A DNA stretch of 43,246 nt from an uncultured Alphaproteobacteria bacterium (GTDB lineage: Bacteria > Pseudomonadota > Alphaproteobacteria > HIMB59 > GCA-002718135): contig CABXEZ010000009.1 in assembly GCA_902511405.1 (NCBI GenBank), positions 1-43,246 of the forward strand, read 5' to 3'. The notes below the pieces were generated by a model, which made no database searches, was not told the DNA's origin, and saw only the letters and a list, made by a program, of their open reading frames with translations. Positions 25,503 to 33,716 of this stretch are shown in pieces; the first letter of the stretch is position 1, and every line of letters begins with the position of its first letter. The translations under genes and the position numbers were made by a program.

Positions 25503-26510
25503 ATGGATAAAAGTCAAGATAGTACATTCGTAAAATTAATTCCTTTTTTTGAAAAATATGGAATTCTTCTATTAATACTTATCATGGTAACGGTATTGCA
25601 CATTTTACAACCAGATGTTTTTCTTTCTTGGAGAAATATAACAAATGTTTTTAAGCAAGTATCTTGGCAGTCTATGTTAGCCTTAGGTGTTTTTATGGTT
25701 ATTGTAACGGCAGGCATTGATTTATCTGTTGGATCAATAATTATGCTATCCTTGATGGGTTTAGCAATTGCATCTAAAGCTGGTATGCCTTGGTATGTTG
25801 TAATGTTAGTTGCTCCAGCTGTAGGGTTTTTATGCGGTCTTTTTAATGGTCTTGGAATCACTCTTCTTAAAATGCCCCATCCTTTCATTATGACATTAGG
25901 AACCCTTTATATTTTTAGAGGCGTAGGTAATTTAATATCTGGCGGGGTTCCAATCACTGGTTTTGCTGATGAAATAAGAGTTATTGGAAATGGAAAAATT
26001 AAATTAGACACAATATTAGGTGAGGGTACAAGAGAATATATTCCAACAAGTTTAATATTAATGATTGTAATATTTTTTATTTTTTGGGTTTTTCTTAATC
26101 ATACACGTATTGGAAAGTGGATTTATGCAATTGGAGGAAATCCTGGTGCAGCTAGGGCAGCAGGAATTAACGTAAATAGAATATTAATTATTGTATATAC
26201 TCTGTGTGGGTTTCTTGCAGGTATAGGCGGGTTAATTTTAGCTGGAAGAACAAACTCCGCTTATCCAAATGCTGGATTACAATCAGAACTTGATGCAATT
26301 GCAGCAGTTATTATTGGAGGGGCAAGTTTCTTTGGTGGAAGAGGGACAGTTCTAGGTGTGTTTGCTGGTGTAATGATTATGGGAATACTTCGTAATGGCC
26401 TCAACTTAATGAATGTCAGTGTTTTTTGGCAACAGGTTTTAATTGGTTCTATAATTATTATAGCCGTTTACATAGATGTTCTCAGAAGAGATTTTTCTAC
26501 AAGAAAATAA
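25503..26510 (+). CDS. Sugar ABC transporter permease (RbsC/FrcC-like), importer 1
   Basis: 335 residues, with about eight to ten membrane helices. The CUT2 permease signatures GIDLSVGSIIMLS (near residue 75), MPHPFIMTLGTLYIFRG and IGGNPGAARAAGIN are present. I chose the ATG at 25503, one base after the ATPase stop, rather than an upstream TTG in the ATPase reading. Two copies would form the pore, driven by the adjacent ATPase and fed by the binding protein at 26607. The 96 bases after it are AT-rich with no gene. Confidence 0.93.
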   Translation: MDKSQDSTFVKLIPFFEKYGILLLILIMVTVLHILQPDVFLSWRNITNVFKQVSWQSMLALGVFMVIVTAGIDLSVGSIIMLSLMGLAIASKAGMPWYVVMLVAPAVGFLCGLFNGLGITLLKMPHPFIMTLGTLYIFRGVGNLISGGVPITGFADEIRVIGNGKIKLDTILGEGTREYIPTSLILMIVIFFIFWVFLNHTRIGKWIYAIGGNPGAARAAGINVNRILIIVYTLCGFLAGIGGLILAGRTNSAYPNAGLQSELDAIAAVIIGGASFFGGRGTVLGVFAGVMIMGILRNGLNLMNVSVFWQQVLIGSIIIIAVYIDVLRRDFSTRK

Positions 26511-26596
26511 GATAAACTAGCAAATTAAATATTAAATGAAATATCAATTACTTGATTCATATTTAATTGTTGCTATGTGTAACATACAATTTTTAT

Positions 26597-26602
26597 AGGA
26601 GG
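26597..26602 (+). promoter_or_regulatory. Strong ribosome-binding site of binding protein 1
   Basis: A full AGGAGG stands four bases before the ATG at 26607. Most genes in the window have weak or no Shine-Dalgarno, so this marks the binding protein for high translation. The second binding protein has the same feature at 28840-28845. Confidence 0.7.
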
Positions 26603-26606
26603 AAAT

Positions 26607-27524
26607 ATGAAATTTATTGTTTCATTGATTACAACTTCGTTTTTATTGTTTTCAGGAAGTCTGTTAGCAGATGGTCACGCTAAAACAATAATGCTAAGTA
26701 CAAAAGGTCCAGGTGCTGGAAACCCTTTTTGGGCTTCTGTTGAAGCTGGAGCAAAAGATGCTGCAGAAGAGTTTGGTGTAAATTTAATTATACTTTCACC
26801 ACCTCAAGAGAGTGATGTAATGGCTCAAGTTGCACAAATTGAAGATCAAATTGCTAAAGGTGTTGATGGTATTGCCATCGCGCCAACTGATCCAAATGCA
26901 GTTGCTCCAATTTTAGATGATGCAATCGCTTCAGGCGTACCAGTAGTATATATTGATACTAACGGTATTAATGAAGGTGTAACTTTCATTGGTACAAATA
27001 ATATTAATGGTGCTGCACTAGCTGCTCAATATATTTGTGATAATGTTCCAGCTGGTTCTGATGTTGCAATTCTTCAGGGAATGATAACGCAAACAACTGG
27101 TCAACACAGAGCTGAAGGTTCTCATAAAGGACTAGAAGCATGTGGTCTAAATATTGTTGCTGAACTTCCTGCGAACTGGGATACAGCCCAAGGTATGTCA
27201 GTAACTGAAGATATTATTACTGGTAACCCAAACATCAAAGCAATTTTTGCATCTAATGACAATATGGGATTAGGTGCTATTCAAGCTTTGAAAAATGCTG
27301 ATATGCTTAATGATGTTGTAGTTGTTGGTTTTGACGCTAACCCTGATGCTGCTGCAAGTGTAGCTGCTGGTGAAATGTCTGCAACAATTGCACAATTCTC
27401 TTACAACATGGGATACATGGGTGTTGAGAATGCATTAAAACTAGCTAACGGTGAGAGCATTCCAGATAATATTGATACTGGAACAGTTTTAGTTACAGCT
27501 GAAAATGCTGCTGACTTTATGTAA
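26607..27524 (+). CDS. Periplasmic sugar-binding protein (Peripla_BP_4 type), importer 1
   Basis: 305 residues. The signal peptide covers about residues 1-21 (MKFIVSLITTSFLLFSGSLLA). The mature protein has the ribose/allose-type two-lobed fold: NPFWASVEAGAKDAAEEFG, GVDGIAIAPTDPNAV, GVPVVYIDTN, IFASNDNMGLGA and VVVGFDANPDAAASV. The last elements are the hinge and sugar-contact strands. Its ligand is a monosaccharide, possibly a pentose, deoxyhexose or inositol; the exact one is not predictable. It is followed by a strong terminator, so its message would exceed those of neighbours. Confidence 0.92.
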   Translation: MKFIVSLITTSFLLFSGSLLADGHAKTIMLSTKGPGAGNPFWASVEAGAKDAAEEFGVNLIILSPPQESDVMAQVAQIEDQIAKGVDGIAIAPTDPNAVAPILDDAIASGVPVVYIDTNGINEGVTFIGTNNINGAALAAQYICDNVPAGSDVAILQGMITQTTGQHRAEGSHKGLEACGLNIVAELPANWDTAQGMSVTEDIITGNPNIKAIFASNDNMGLGAIQALKNADMLNDVVVVGFDANPDAAASVAAGEMSATIAQFSYNMGYMGVENALKLANGESIPDNIDTGTVLVTAENAADFM

Positions 27525-27539
27525 TATTAATTAAAATTA

Positions 27540-27564
27540 GGCCGCTACGGCGGCCTTTTTTTTT
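27540..27564 (+). terminator. Rho-independent terminator with UACG tetraloop
   Basis: GGCCGC (27540-27545), TACG, GCGGCC (27550-27555) is a perfect 6-bp GC stem with a C(UACG)G loop, followed directly by nine T residues (27556-27564). It ends the importer 1 transcript after the binding protein. Confidence 0.93.
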
Positions 27565-27585
27565 AAAAACTCCTTAATAAATTTC

Positions 27586-28731
27586 ATGAAAAAAATTGGC
27601 TTAATTGGTTGCGGTAATATTGCTGAGACCTATTTTAAATCCCAAGATTATTTCAACAATATTAAATTTGTAGCTTGCGCAGATATTAATCAAGTTTCTG
27701 CAGATGAATGTGCAAAGCAAAATAATATTTTATCAATGTCAGTTGATGATCTTCTAAATAATGAGGATATTGATATTATCTTAAATTTAACAATACCCAA
27801 AGCACATTATGAAGTATCTGAAAGAGCATTAAATGCAGGGAAGCATGTTTATTCAGAAAAACCTATGGCAATTAAACTATCTGATGCAAAAAAAATAATT
27901 GAATTAGCTAAGAAGAATAAATTGTATTTTGGAAATGCGCCAGACACATTTTTAGGAGGAGGTATTCAACGCTCAAGACAACTAATTGATGAAGACAGTG
28001 TTGGAAAAGTTTTAATAGGAAACTTTATTTTTGCATTTTCAGGTGTCCAAACTTTTCACCCAAATCCTGAGTCTTGGTTTCAGGAAGGAGGTGGTCCAGT
28101 GATTGATATGGGTCCATATTTTTTTACTGCTCTGGTAAATTTATTAGGTCCGGCAAAAAATGTAAGAGCAAGGAGTGCTAAATTTTCAGATAAAAGAATA
28201 GTAGAAACAGGTGTTAAAAAAGGTAAAGAATTTTTTGTTGATATACCTACTTCTTTTATGATGGATATAGAATTTCATAGCGGATCAATTATTCAAGGCT
28301 TCTTATCATTTGATGTTCAAAACCACGCTAGAAACCATATGGAACTTTATGGTTCAAAAGGATCTATTATTGTTCCTGATCCAAATATGTTTGGTGGCCC
28401 GGTTTTAACTTCAAAAGAGCTTGGTACAGTATGGGAAGAGCACTCTGTAGAAAATATGTATTTGGGAAAAACAAATATAGTAAATCATAGTGGAAGAAGT
28501 AATGAGGCGCCAAGACAGTCAAATTATAGAGGTATTGGTTTGTCTGAAATGATTTATTCAATTGAAAATCAAAAACCTCATCGTTGTAGTGCAGAATTAT
28601 CTTTTCACGTTCTAGATATAATCGAAACAACAATAAAGGCTTCAACAATAAACGAAGAGTGCGAAATAAAATCTGTTTGTTCACAACCTGCATATTTTTC
28701 AGAAAATGATGTAAAGGTTTTACTAAAATAA
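27586..28731 (+). CDS. Gfo/Idh/MocA-family oxidoreductase (copy 1)
   Basis: 381 residues. The N-terminal Rossmann domain has LIGCGNIAETYF at residues 5-16. The family lysine motif SEKPMA is near residue 90. The C-terminal domain carries VIDMGPYFFTALVNLLGP around residue 175, where the catalytic Asp and the family Tyr or His usually lie. Members oxidise or reduce a hydroxyl of sugars, inositols or glycosides with NAD(P). It is a paralogue of the gene at 38205, roughly half of residues matching by eye. It lies between the two sugar importers, just after the terminator at 27540. Confidence 0.9.
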   Translation: MKKIGLIGCGNIAETYFKSQDYFNNIKFVACADINQVSADECAKQNNILSMSVDDLLNNEDIDIILNLTIPKAHYEVSERALNAGKHVYSEKPMAIKLSDAKKIIELAKKNKLYFGNAPDTFLGGGIQRSRQLIDEDSVGKVLIGNFIFAFSGVQTFHPNPESWFQEGGGPVIDMGPYFFTALVNLLGPAKNVRARSAKFSDKRIVETGVKKGKEFFVDIPTSFMMDIEFHSGSIIQGFLSFDVQNHARNHMELYGSKGSIIVPDPNMFGGPVLTSKELGTVWEEHSVENMYLGKTNIVNHSGRSNEAPRQSNYRGIGLSEMIYSIENQKPHRCSAELSFHVLDIIETTIKASTINEECEIKSVCSQPAYFSENDVKVLLK

Positions 28732-28839
28732 TTATTATAATTCATATAGTTAAGTATTTATTAATTTTTCTAGTATTTCTTATAATCATTATTTCTGCTT
28801 GTTTTAAATTTTAAATCCTGTTAATCGAAATATCATTAT

Positions 28840-28845
28840 AGGAGG
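28840..28845 (+). promoter_or_regulatory. Strong ribosome-binding site of binding protein 2
   Basis: AGGAGG six bases before the ATG at 28852, at the end of a 120-base gene-free AT-rich stretch that probably holds the promoter of the second importer operon. I see no operator-like palindrome in it. Confidence 0.7.
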
Positions 28846-28851
28846 AATAAT

Positions 28852-29823
28852 ATGAAAAAAATTACTTTTTTCTTAGCTTCTGTTGCAGTAGCATTTACGT
28901 TTTCTACTGTTGCTAAAGCTGAATACAAATTTAACTTTGTAATGCACAGTGATACAAATAATGCTTTTTGGGCTGCAGTTCATAAAGGATTTAAAGATGC
29001 TTGTGCTCAAGTCGATGCTGATTGTCAAATGTTAACTCTATCTGGTGATGGAGATCAACAAGAGCAATTACAAAACTTAGAATCTTCTATTGCTCAAGGA
29101 GTTGATGGCATTGTTACTACAATTACAAATCCAACAATTTTTGATGCTGCTGTTGATGAAGCTTTAGCTGCTGGTATTCCAGTAATTACTGCAAACACAG
29201 ATGATCCTGAAGGTGCTGCTGGCAGCAATAGACTTGCATATATTGGACAAGATTTAGAAAAAGCCGGTTATGAACTTGCTTCAGCTTTATCTAAACAATT
29301 TCCTGCGGGAGACATACATGTTCTTATTGGTGTAGCTGACATGAACCAATCATGGGCTTATACTCGAGCTAATGGTATCGCACGATTCATGGAAGATTAT
29401 AAAGCAGCTAACACTGACAGAAATGTTACATACGAGAAAATAGAATCTGGTATGGATCTATCTACTGTCGGAAACAGAGTAGCGGCATATGTTCAAACTA
29501 ACCCAAATACAACTGCTTATTTTGACGTAGGTTTTTGGGAAGCTGGAGCAGCTCAAGGTATTAGAAACCTTGGTTATGCACCAGGACAAATGCTTCTTGC
29601 TGGGTTTGACCTTGTTGACGTAGTTTTTGAAGAAATGGAAAAAGGCTATGTACAACTTACTGTTGATCAACAACCTTACTATCAAGGTTATATGGCAGTT
29701 CATCAGTTATACCTTATGAATAAATATGGCTTAAGTGCTCTAGATATTGATACTGGTAAAGCTATGATTGGCCCAGAAGATGTTGCTCAGATCCGTTCTT
29801 TCAAAGGAATGTCAGTAAGATAA
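28852..29823 (+). CDS. Periplasmic sugar-binding protein, importer 2
   Basis: 323 residues. A clear signal peptide ends at AKA before EYKF (about residues 1-23). The Peripla_BP_4 fold follows: NNAFWAAVHKGFKDAC, GVDGIVTTITNPTIFD, GIPVITANTDDPE, the ligand strand YFDVGFWEAGAAQGIRN and the DQQPYYQGYMAVHQLYL segment near the C-terminus. It is clearly different from the first binding protein, so the two importers probably take different sugars. It heads the importer 2 operon, separated from its permease by a terminator-like hairpin. Confidence 0.92.
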   Translation: MKKITFFLASVAVAFTFSTVAKAEYKFNFVMHSDTNNAFWAAVHKGFKDACAQVDADCQMLTLSGDGDQQEQLQNLESSIAQGVDGIVTTITNPTIFDAAVDEALAAGIPVITANTDDPEGAAGSNRLAYIGQDLEKAGYELASALSKQFPAGDIHVLIGVADMNQSWAYTRANGIARFMEDYKAANTDRNVTYEKIESGMDLSTVGNRVAAYVQTNPNTTAYFDVGFWEAGAAQGIRNLGYAPGQMLLAGFDLVDVVFEEMEKGYVQLTVDQQPYYQGYMAVHQLYLMNKYGLSALDIDTGKAMIGPEDVAQIRSFKGMSVR

Positions 29824-29842
29824 CGAGTATAAATTATTAAAG

Positions 29843-29873
29843 CCGGGTTCTAAAAAGAGCCCGGTTTTTTTTT
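29843..29873 (+). terminator. Intra-operon terminator/attenuator hairpin
   Basis: CCGGGTTC (29843-29850) pairs with GAGCCCGG (29857-29864), with one G-U pair, around the loop TAAAAA. It is followed by about nine T residues (29865-29873). It lies between the binding protein and its permease. Partial read-through would give far more binding protein than membrane components. Confidence 0.85.
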
Positions 29874-29887
29874 AAAAAGAAACAATT

Positions 29888-30913
29888 ATGAAAAATAACA
29901 GAATTAAATCAATATTAATGAGACCAGAAATAAGCACATTTATAATGTTTATTGTTATCATGACTGGTTTTTTTATTGCCAATGATAAATTTCTTAGCCC
30001 AAGAAATATAAGAATTGTTATGGGTATTACTCCCGAGTATATCATTGTTGCAATTGGCATTGCTATACTAATGATTTCAGGAGAATTTGATTTATCTGTA
30101 GGTTCAGTTTTTGCTCTTGTGCCAATGACTATGGTTCAACTTGTTCACCAAGGAATACCGCCTTGGTTTGCTATAGCTTTAGGTTTATCAATAGGAATAG
30201 CCGTTGGTTTTGTAAATGGATTTATAACTCTTCGATTTGGCATTCCTTCATTTATAGCCACGCTAGGAATGCTTTACATTGCCAGAAGTCTAACTACTGT
30301 TGCAACTGGAGGTTTCCCTCCGCCATTCCCACATTCGCTACCGAATGAATTATTTGTTTTTCAATTTGAAGTTTTTAGAGCATCACTATTTTGGATGCTA
30401 GGTGTTGCTGCAATAGCTGGAATAATGTTGCATCGAAGTAATTTAGGAAATTGGATATATGCAACAGGCGGAGATACAGGTGCTGCATCTTCAATGGGTA
30501 TAAAAACTAATAACGTAAAAATGTTCTGTTTTATTTTGTGTGGTTTTCTTGCAGGCTTTGCCGGCATGATACAAACATTTAGAATTGAAGCACCTCTTCC
30601 ATCACAAGGATATCTTCTAGAGCTAGAGTCAATTGCAGCTGCTGTTATTGGTGGAGTAAGTTTATTTGGTGGAGTTGGAACGATATTTGGAGCAGCAATT
30701 GGTGCTATATTAATTCGTTTTTTAGAGAGTGGAATTATTATGGCAAGAATTGATGCTGAGTGGTTTAGGGCTGGTTTAGGTTCTTTAATAATAATATCAG
30801 TTGTTTTCAATACCTGGGTTGTAAGACGAGGTGAAAATATGGTTCATAAAAATAACGCTGAAGAGGAATTAAAAGATGATGATAGTTCTAAAGAAAAAAA
30901 GGATGAAGCATAA
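29888..30913 (+). CDS. Sugar ABC transporter permease, importer 2
   Basis: 341 residues, multiple membrane helices. CUT2 signatures are GEFDLSVGSVFALVPM near residue 70, FGIPSFIATLGMLYIARS, and TGGDTGAASSMGIKTNNVK. The C-terminal tail beyond residue 315 is very hydrophilic (KNNAEEELKDDDSSKEKKDEA), longer and more charged than in importer 1. The stop overlaps the ATPase start (TAATG at 30911-30915). It lies 14 bases after the attenuator hairpin. Confidence 0.92.
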   Translation: MKNNRIKSILMRPEISTFIMFIVIMTGFFIANDKFLSPRNIRIVMGITPEYIIVAIGIAILMISGEFDLSVGSVFALVPMTMVQLVHQGIPPWFAIALGLSIGIAVGFVNGFITLRFGIPSFIATLGMLYIARSLTTVATGGFPPPFPHSLPNELFVFQFEVFRASLFWMLGVAAIAGIMLHRSNLGNWIYATGGDTGAASSMGIKTNNVKMFCFILCGFLAGFAGMIQTFRIEAPLPSQGYLLELESIAAAVIGGVSLFGGVGTIFGAAIGAILIRFLESGIIMARIDAEWFRAGLGSLIIISVVFNTWVVRRGENMVHKNNAEEELKDDDSSKEKKDEA

Positions 30914-31656
30914 TGTCGAATGAAAATATAATTGAATGTAAAGATTTAAATAAATATTACTCAGGTGTTCATGCACTAAAAAACTTAAGTTTAAAAATAA
31001 AAAAAGACTCCGTTGTTGGTCTTATCGGGGATAATGGTGCAGGAAAATCAACTTTAATTAAAATCTTATCTGGAGCTCATGCACCTGATACTGGTCACAT
31101 ATATTTTGAGGGAAATGAAGTAAAATTCAAATCTACTAAACAAGCAATGAATCTTGGAATTGAAACTATATACCAGTATTCTGCACTGATCCCTCAAATG
31201 TCTATAGCAAGAAATATTTTTATTGGTAGGGAGCAAACAAATTTCTCTTTAGGCTCTATTGGTTTAATGAAATCAAAAACAATGGATAAGGCCGCAATGG
31301 ATGCCTTGAATGATGTAGAACTACATTTACGATCGCCCGACACGCCAGTTAATCAATTATCTGGAGGTGAAAGACAAGGGGTCGTTATTGCAAGAGCAAT
31401 GTATTTTAAGTCTAAAGTTTTGATTTTAGATGAACCAACAAACCATTTATCTGTCAAAGAAACAAATAAAGTTTTACGTTTTGTTGAAGGTTTAAAAAAA
31501 CAAGGTGTTACTTCTATATTTATTACCCATAACCTAAGTCATGTATATCCTATAGCAGATCACTTATGTGTTATGGCAAGAGGAGAAAAAATTGCTGATT
31601 TAGCAAAAGAAGATACAAGTATCGATGAGCTGACTGATCTTCTTGTTAATGGATAA
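30913..31656 (+). CDS. Sugar ABC transporter ATP-binding protein (FrcA-like), importer 2
   Basis: 247 residues, single nucleotide-binding domain: Walker A GDNGAGKST near residue 39, signature LSGGERQG near residue 151, Walker B LILDEPT and switch His in ITHN. Half-length like the other ATPase. It overlaps the permease by one base. It is the last clear transporter gene of this operon; the oxygenase cassette begins 20 bases later, with its own candidate -10 box. Confidence 0.93.
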   Translation: MSNENIIECKDLNKYYSGVHALKNLSLKIKKDSVVGLIGDNGAGKSTLIKILSGAHAPDTGHIYFEGNEVKFKSTKQAMNLGIETIYQYSALIPQMSIARNIFIGREQTNFSLGSIGLMKSKTMDKAAMDALNDVELHLRSPDTPVNQLSGGERQGVVIARAMYFKSKVLILDEPTNHLSVKETNKVLRFVEGLKKQGVTSIFITHNLSHVYPIADHLCVMARGEKIADLAKEDTSIDELTDLLVNG

Positions 31657-31664
31657 AAATCGAT

Positions 31665-31670
31665 TATATT
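31665..31670 (+). promoter_or_regulatory. Candidate -10 box before the oxygenase cassette
   Basis: TATATT lies six bases before the ATG at 31677 with no Shine-Dalgarno between, again compatible with a leaderless start. It could make the oxygenase cassette independent of the importer operon. Confidence 0.3.
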
Positions 31671-31676
31671 GACATT

Positions 31677-32705
31677 ATGTCAAAAATAAAAGTTGAAGAA
31701 ATTAATAAAATAGATCTAGATGCTAAAACGTGGTGGCAGCCTCAGATAGATAAGCAAACTTTTAAAAGACTTTTAAAGAGAGATAATTCTAAAGCTTGGT
31801 TCCATACAATTTTATATTTTAGCGCTCTTATACTAAGTGGAATTATTGCTTGCTTAGCTTGGGGAACCTGGTTTGCAGTTCCTGCTTTGTTTATTTATGG
31901 AACAATATATGCTTGTAGTAACGCTCGCTGGCATGAATATGGGCATAGATCAGTTTTTAAAGATAGAAAACTCAATGATTTTTTTTATTACATATCTTCT
32001 TTTTTAGCTTTTTTTGAGCCAATATCATGGAGATGGAGTCATGCTAATCATCACAGTAAAACCAGGCATCAAGATTTAGACTTAGAAATTGCTGATCCTA
32101 GACCAACAAATTTAGGAGTTCTTTTTTTTGCAGAATTTTTTGGTTATTATAGGTTAAAGGCAGAGTTGACAAAAATAATCAAACATAGTTTCAGAATATT
32201 TCAAAAAAGTGATCAGGATGACACTAAAATATTTATATTTGATCTTGTTCCTGAAAAAGAAATTGACAAGATGGTTATTTCAAGCAGGATTTTTCTTTTA
32301 ATAATTATTTTTACAATAAGTTTATCTTTTTATCTTAATAGTTTTCTTCCATTACTTTTAATTGTTACTCCGCAAATTTATGGCGGACCATTTTTGTGGC
32401 TTCTTGCATTTACACAACACGCAGGTTTAAAATTTGATAGTTTTGATCATAGAGAGACAACAAGAACAGTTATATTAGGTCCAATTCTGGGCACATTTTT
32501 ATATTCTAATATGCAATATCATATTGAGCATCATGCATGTCCTCAGGTACCGTTTTATAATTTACCAGAATTTCATTCTTTAATAAAAGATCAATTACCA
32601 CAATCTAATAAAGGTCTTTTTGACGCTTATAGGGAAATTATTCCTGCAATTATAAAGCAATCAAAAGATCCTAACTATGAAATAGTTAGGCAATTTCCAG
32701 TTTAG
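31677..32705 (+). CDS. Fatty acid desaturase-family membrane di-iron oxygenase (copy 1)
   Basis: 342 residues. Three histidine boxes of the membrane di-iron family are complete: HEYGH at residues 86-90, HANHH at 122-126 and HIEHH at 282-286. Hydrophobic helices lie near residues 42-80, 200-225 and 230-255. In this family the iron pair uses O2 and electrons from a ferredoxin or cytochrome. The sequence resembles the hydrocarbon oxygenase/MocD branch used in rhizopine (methylated inosamine) catabolism more than lipid desaturases. It begins a cassette of four oxygenases. A MocE-like ferredoxin gene is at 20385. True lipid desaturation remains possible. Confidence 0.87.
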   Translation: MSKIKVEEINKIDLDAKTWWQPQIDKQTFKRLLKRDNSKAWFHTILYFSALILSGIIACLAWGTWFAVPALFIYGTIYACSNARWHEYGHRSVFKDRKLNDFFYYISSFLAFFEPISWRWSHANHHSKTRHQDLDLEIADPRPTNLGVLFFAEFFGYYRLKAELTKIIKHSFRIFQKSDQDDTKIFIFDLVPEKEIDKMVISSRIFLLIIIFTISLSFYLNSFLPLLLIVTPQIYGGPFLWLLAFTQHAGLKFDSFDHRETTRTVILGPILGTFLYSNMQYHIEHHACPQVPFYNLPEFHSLIKDQLPQSNKGLFDAYREIIPAIIKQSKDPNYEIVRQFPV

Positions 32706-32764
32706 TATTGAATTAGTCAATATTTTTTTTATTATAAAAAATATCAAATTAATTAGGGGGAAAA

Positions 32765-33700
32765 ATGATAAGCCAGTCACAAATAGAACAGTATAATGAT
32801 GAAGGTTATACTATTGTTGAAAATGTTTTTAATGCAGATGAACTAAATCCTATCTTAGATGAATTTGAAGATATAGTTGATGATTATGCAAATAAAGCTT
32901 TCGAGGCTGGAAAGATTTCTAATAAACATTCTGATAAAGATGTTTTTAAAAGGTTAGCTGCTTTAGAATATGATTTCAAAGGATCTTCAGTTTTAATTCA
33001 TCATCGAGGAGAATTAAAACCTGCTTTAGCAAATCTTTGGGGATCTAAAAAACTTTTAGACATGGTAGAAAATTGGGTTGGTAAAGATATATCAGGACAT
33101 CCTGTATGGAATATTAGGTCAAAAACACCTCAAACAGCAAGAATGACTGTTCCTTGGCATCAAGATTCTGCATACTTAAAAGAAGGTGCAGAAAAAACTA
33201 CGCAACCAGCTGCATGGATACCTTTTTTAGATGTTAATAAAAACAATGGATGTATGCAAGTTGTCCCTGGAGGCCATAAGCCTGAAAGGGTACTAAATCA
33301 TAAACTAGAAAAAAAAGATGGATCAGTAAAAGATTCTTGGTATTTATTTATTGATGATAATGACATTCCGGAGGAAAAAATAGTAACTTGCGAGATGAAG
33401 GCTGGCTCAGTCCTATTTCTTCATCAGTTAGTACCGCATAGATCTCTAGAAAATTTTTCTGATAACGTTAGATGGAGTGTAGATTTAAGGTTTCAAAATC
33501 CTAAAGATGAGGCTGGTTTCCATACTGGTTTAGTTGATCCAATTATTATGAGAAAATCTGATGATGAGAGTCATATTCCTAATTGGCAAGAGTGGTTTAA
33601 GGGATATGAAGATCAACATACAAAATTTAGAGGTACTGGCAAAAAAGATGCATTTGACTCTACTGTTGATGGTACTTGGTTAGATCGTTGGGATAAATAA
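32765..33700 (+). CDS. Phytanoyl-CoA dioxygenase (PhyH)-family Fe(II)/2-oxoglutarate oxygenase
   Basis: 311 residues. The Fe(II) facial triad is complete: His132 and Asp134 in WHQDSAY, and the distal His in LVPHRSLEN; Arg in RWSVDLRF holds 2-oxoglutarate. Members hydroxylate or demethylate small molecules with O2 and 2-oxoglutarate and release succinate and CO2. AGGGGG precedes the ATG by five bases. It is enclosed between the two desaturase-family genes (59 and 16 bases of spacer). The lack of a CoA context points to a small polar substrate, but this is inference. Confidence 0.88.
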   Translation: MISQSQIEQYNDEGYTIVENVFNADELNPILDEFEDIVDDYANKAFEAGKISNKHSDKDVFKRLAALEYDFKGSSVLIHHRGELKPALANLWGSKKLLDMVENWVGKDISGHPVWNIRSKTPQTARMTVPWHQDSAYLKEGAEKTTQPAAWIPFLDVNKNNGCMQVVPGGHKPERVLNHKLEKKDGSVKDSWYLFIDDNDIPEEKIVTCEMKAGSVLFLHQLVPHRSLENFSDNVRWSVDLRFQNPKDEAGFHTGLVDPIIMRKSDDESHIPNWQEWFKGYEDQHTKFRGTGKKDAFDSTVDGTWLDRWDK

Positions 33701-33716
33701 AAACTGTTATTTATTT

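Noticed and set aside
26523-26568. Ten-base inverted repeat (AATTAAATAT / ATATTTAATT) before binding protein 1
   Set aside because: It is made only of A and T with a 26-base spacer, easily a chance match in such AT-rich DNA.
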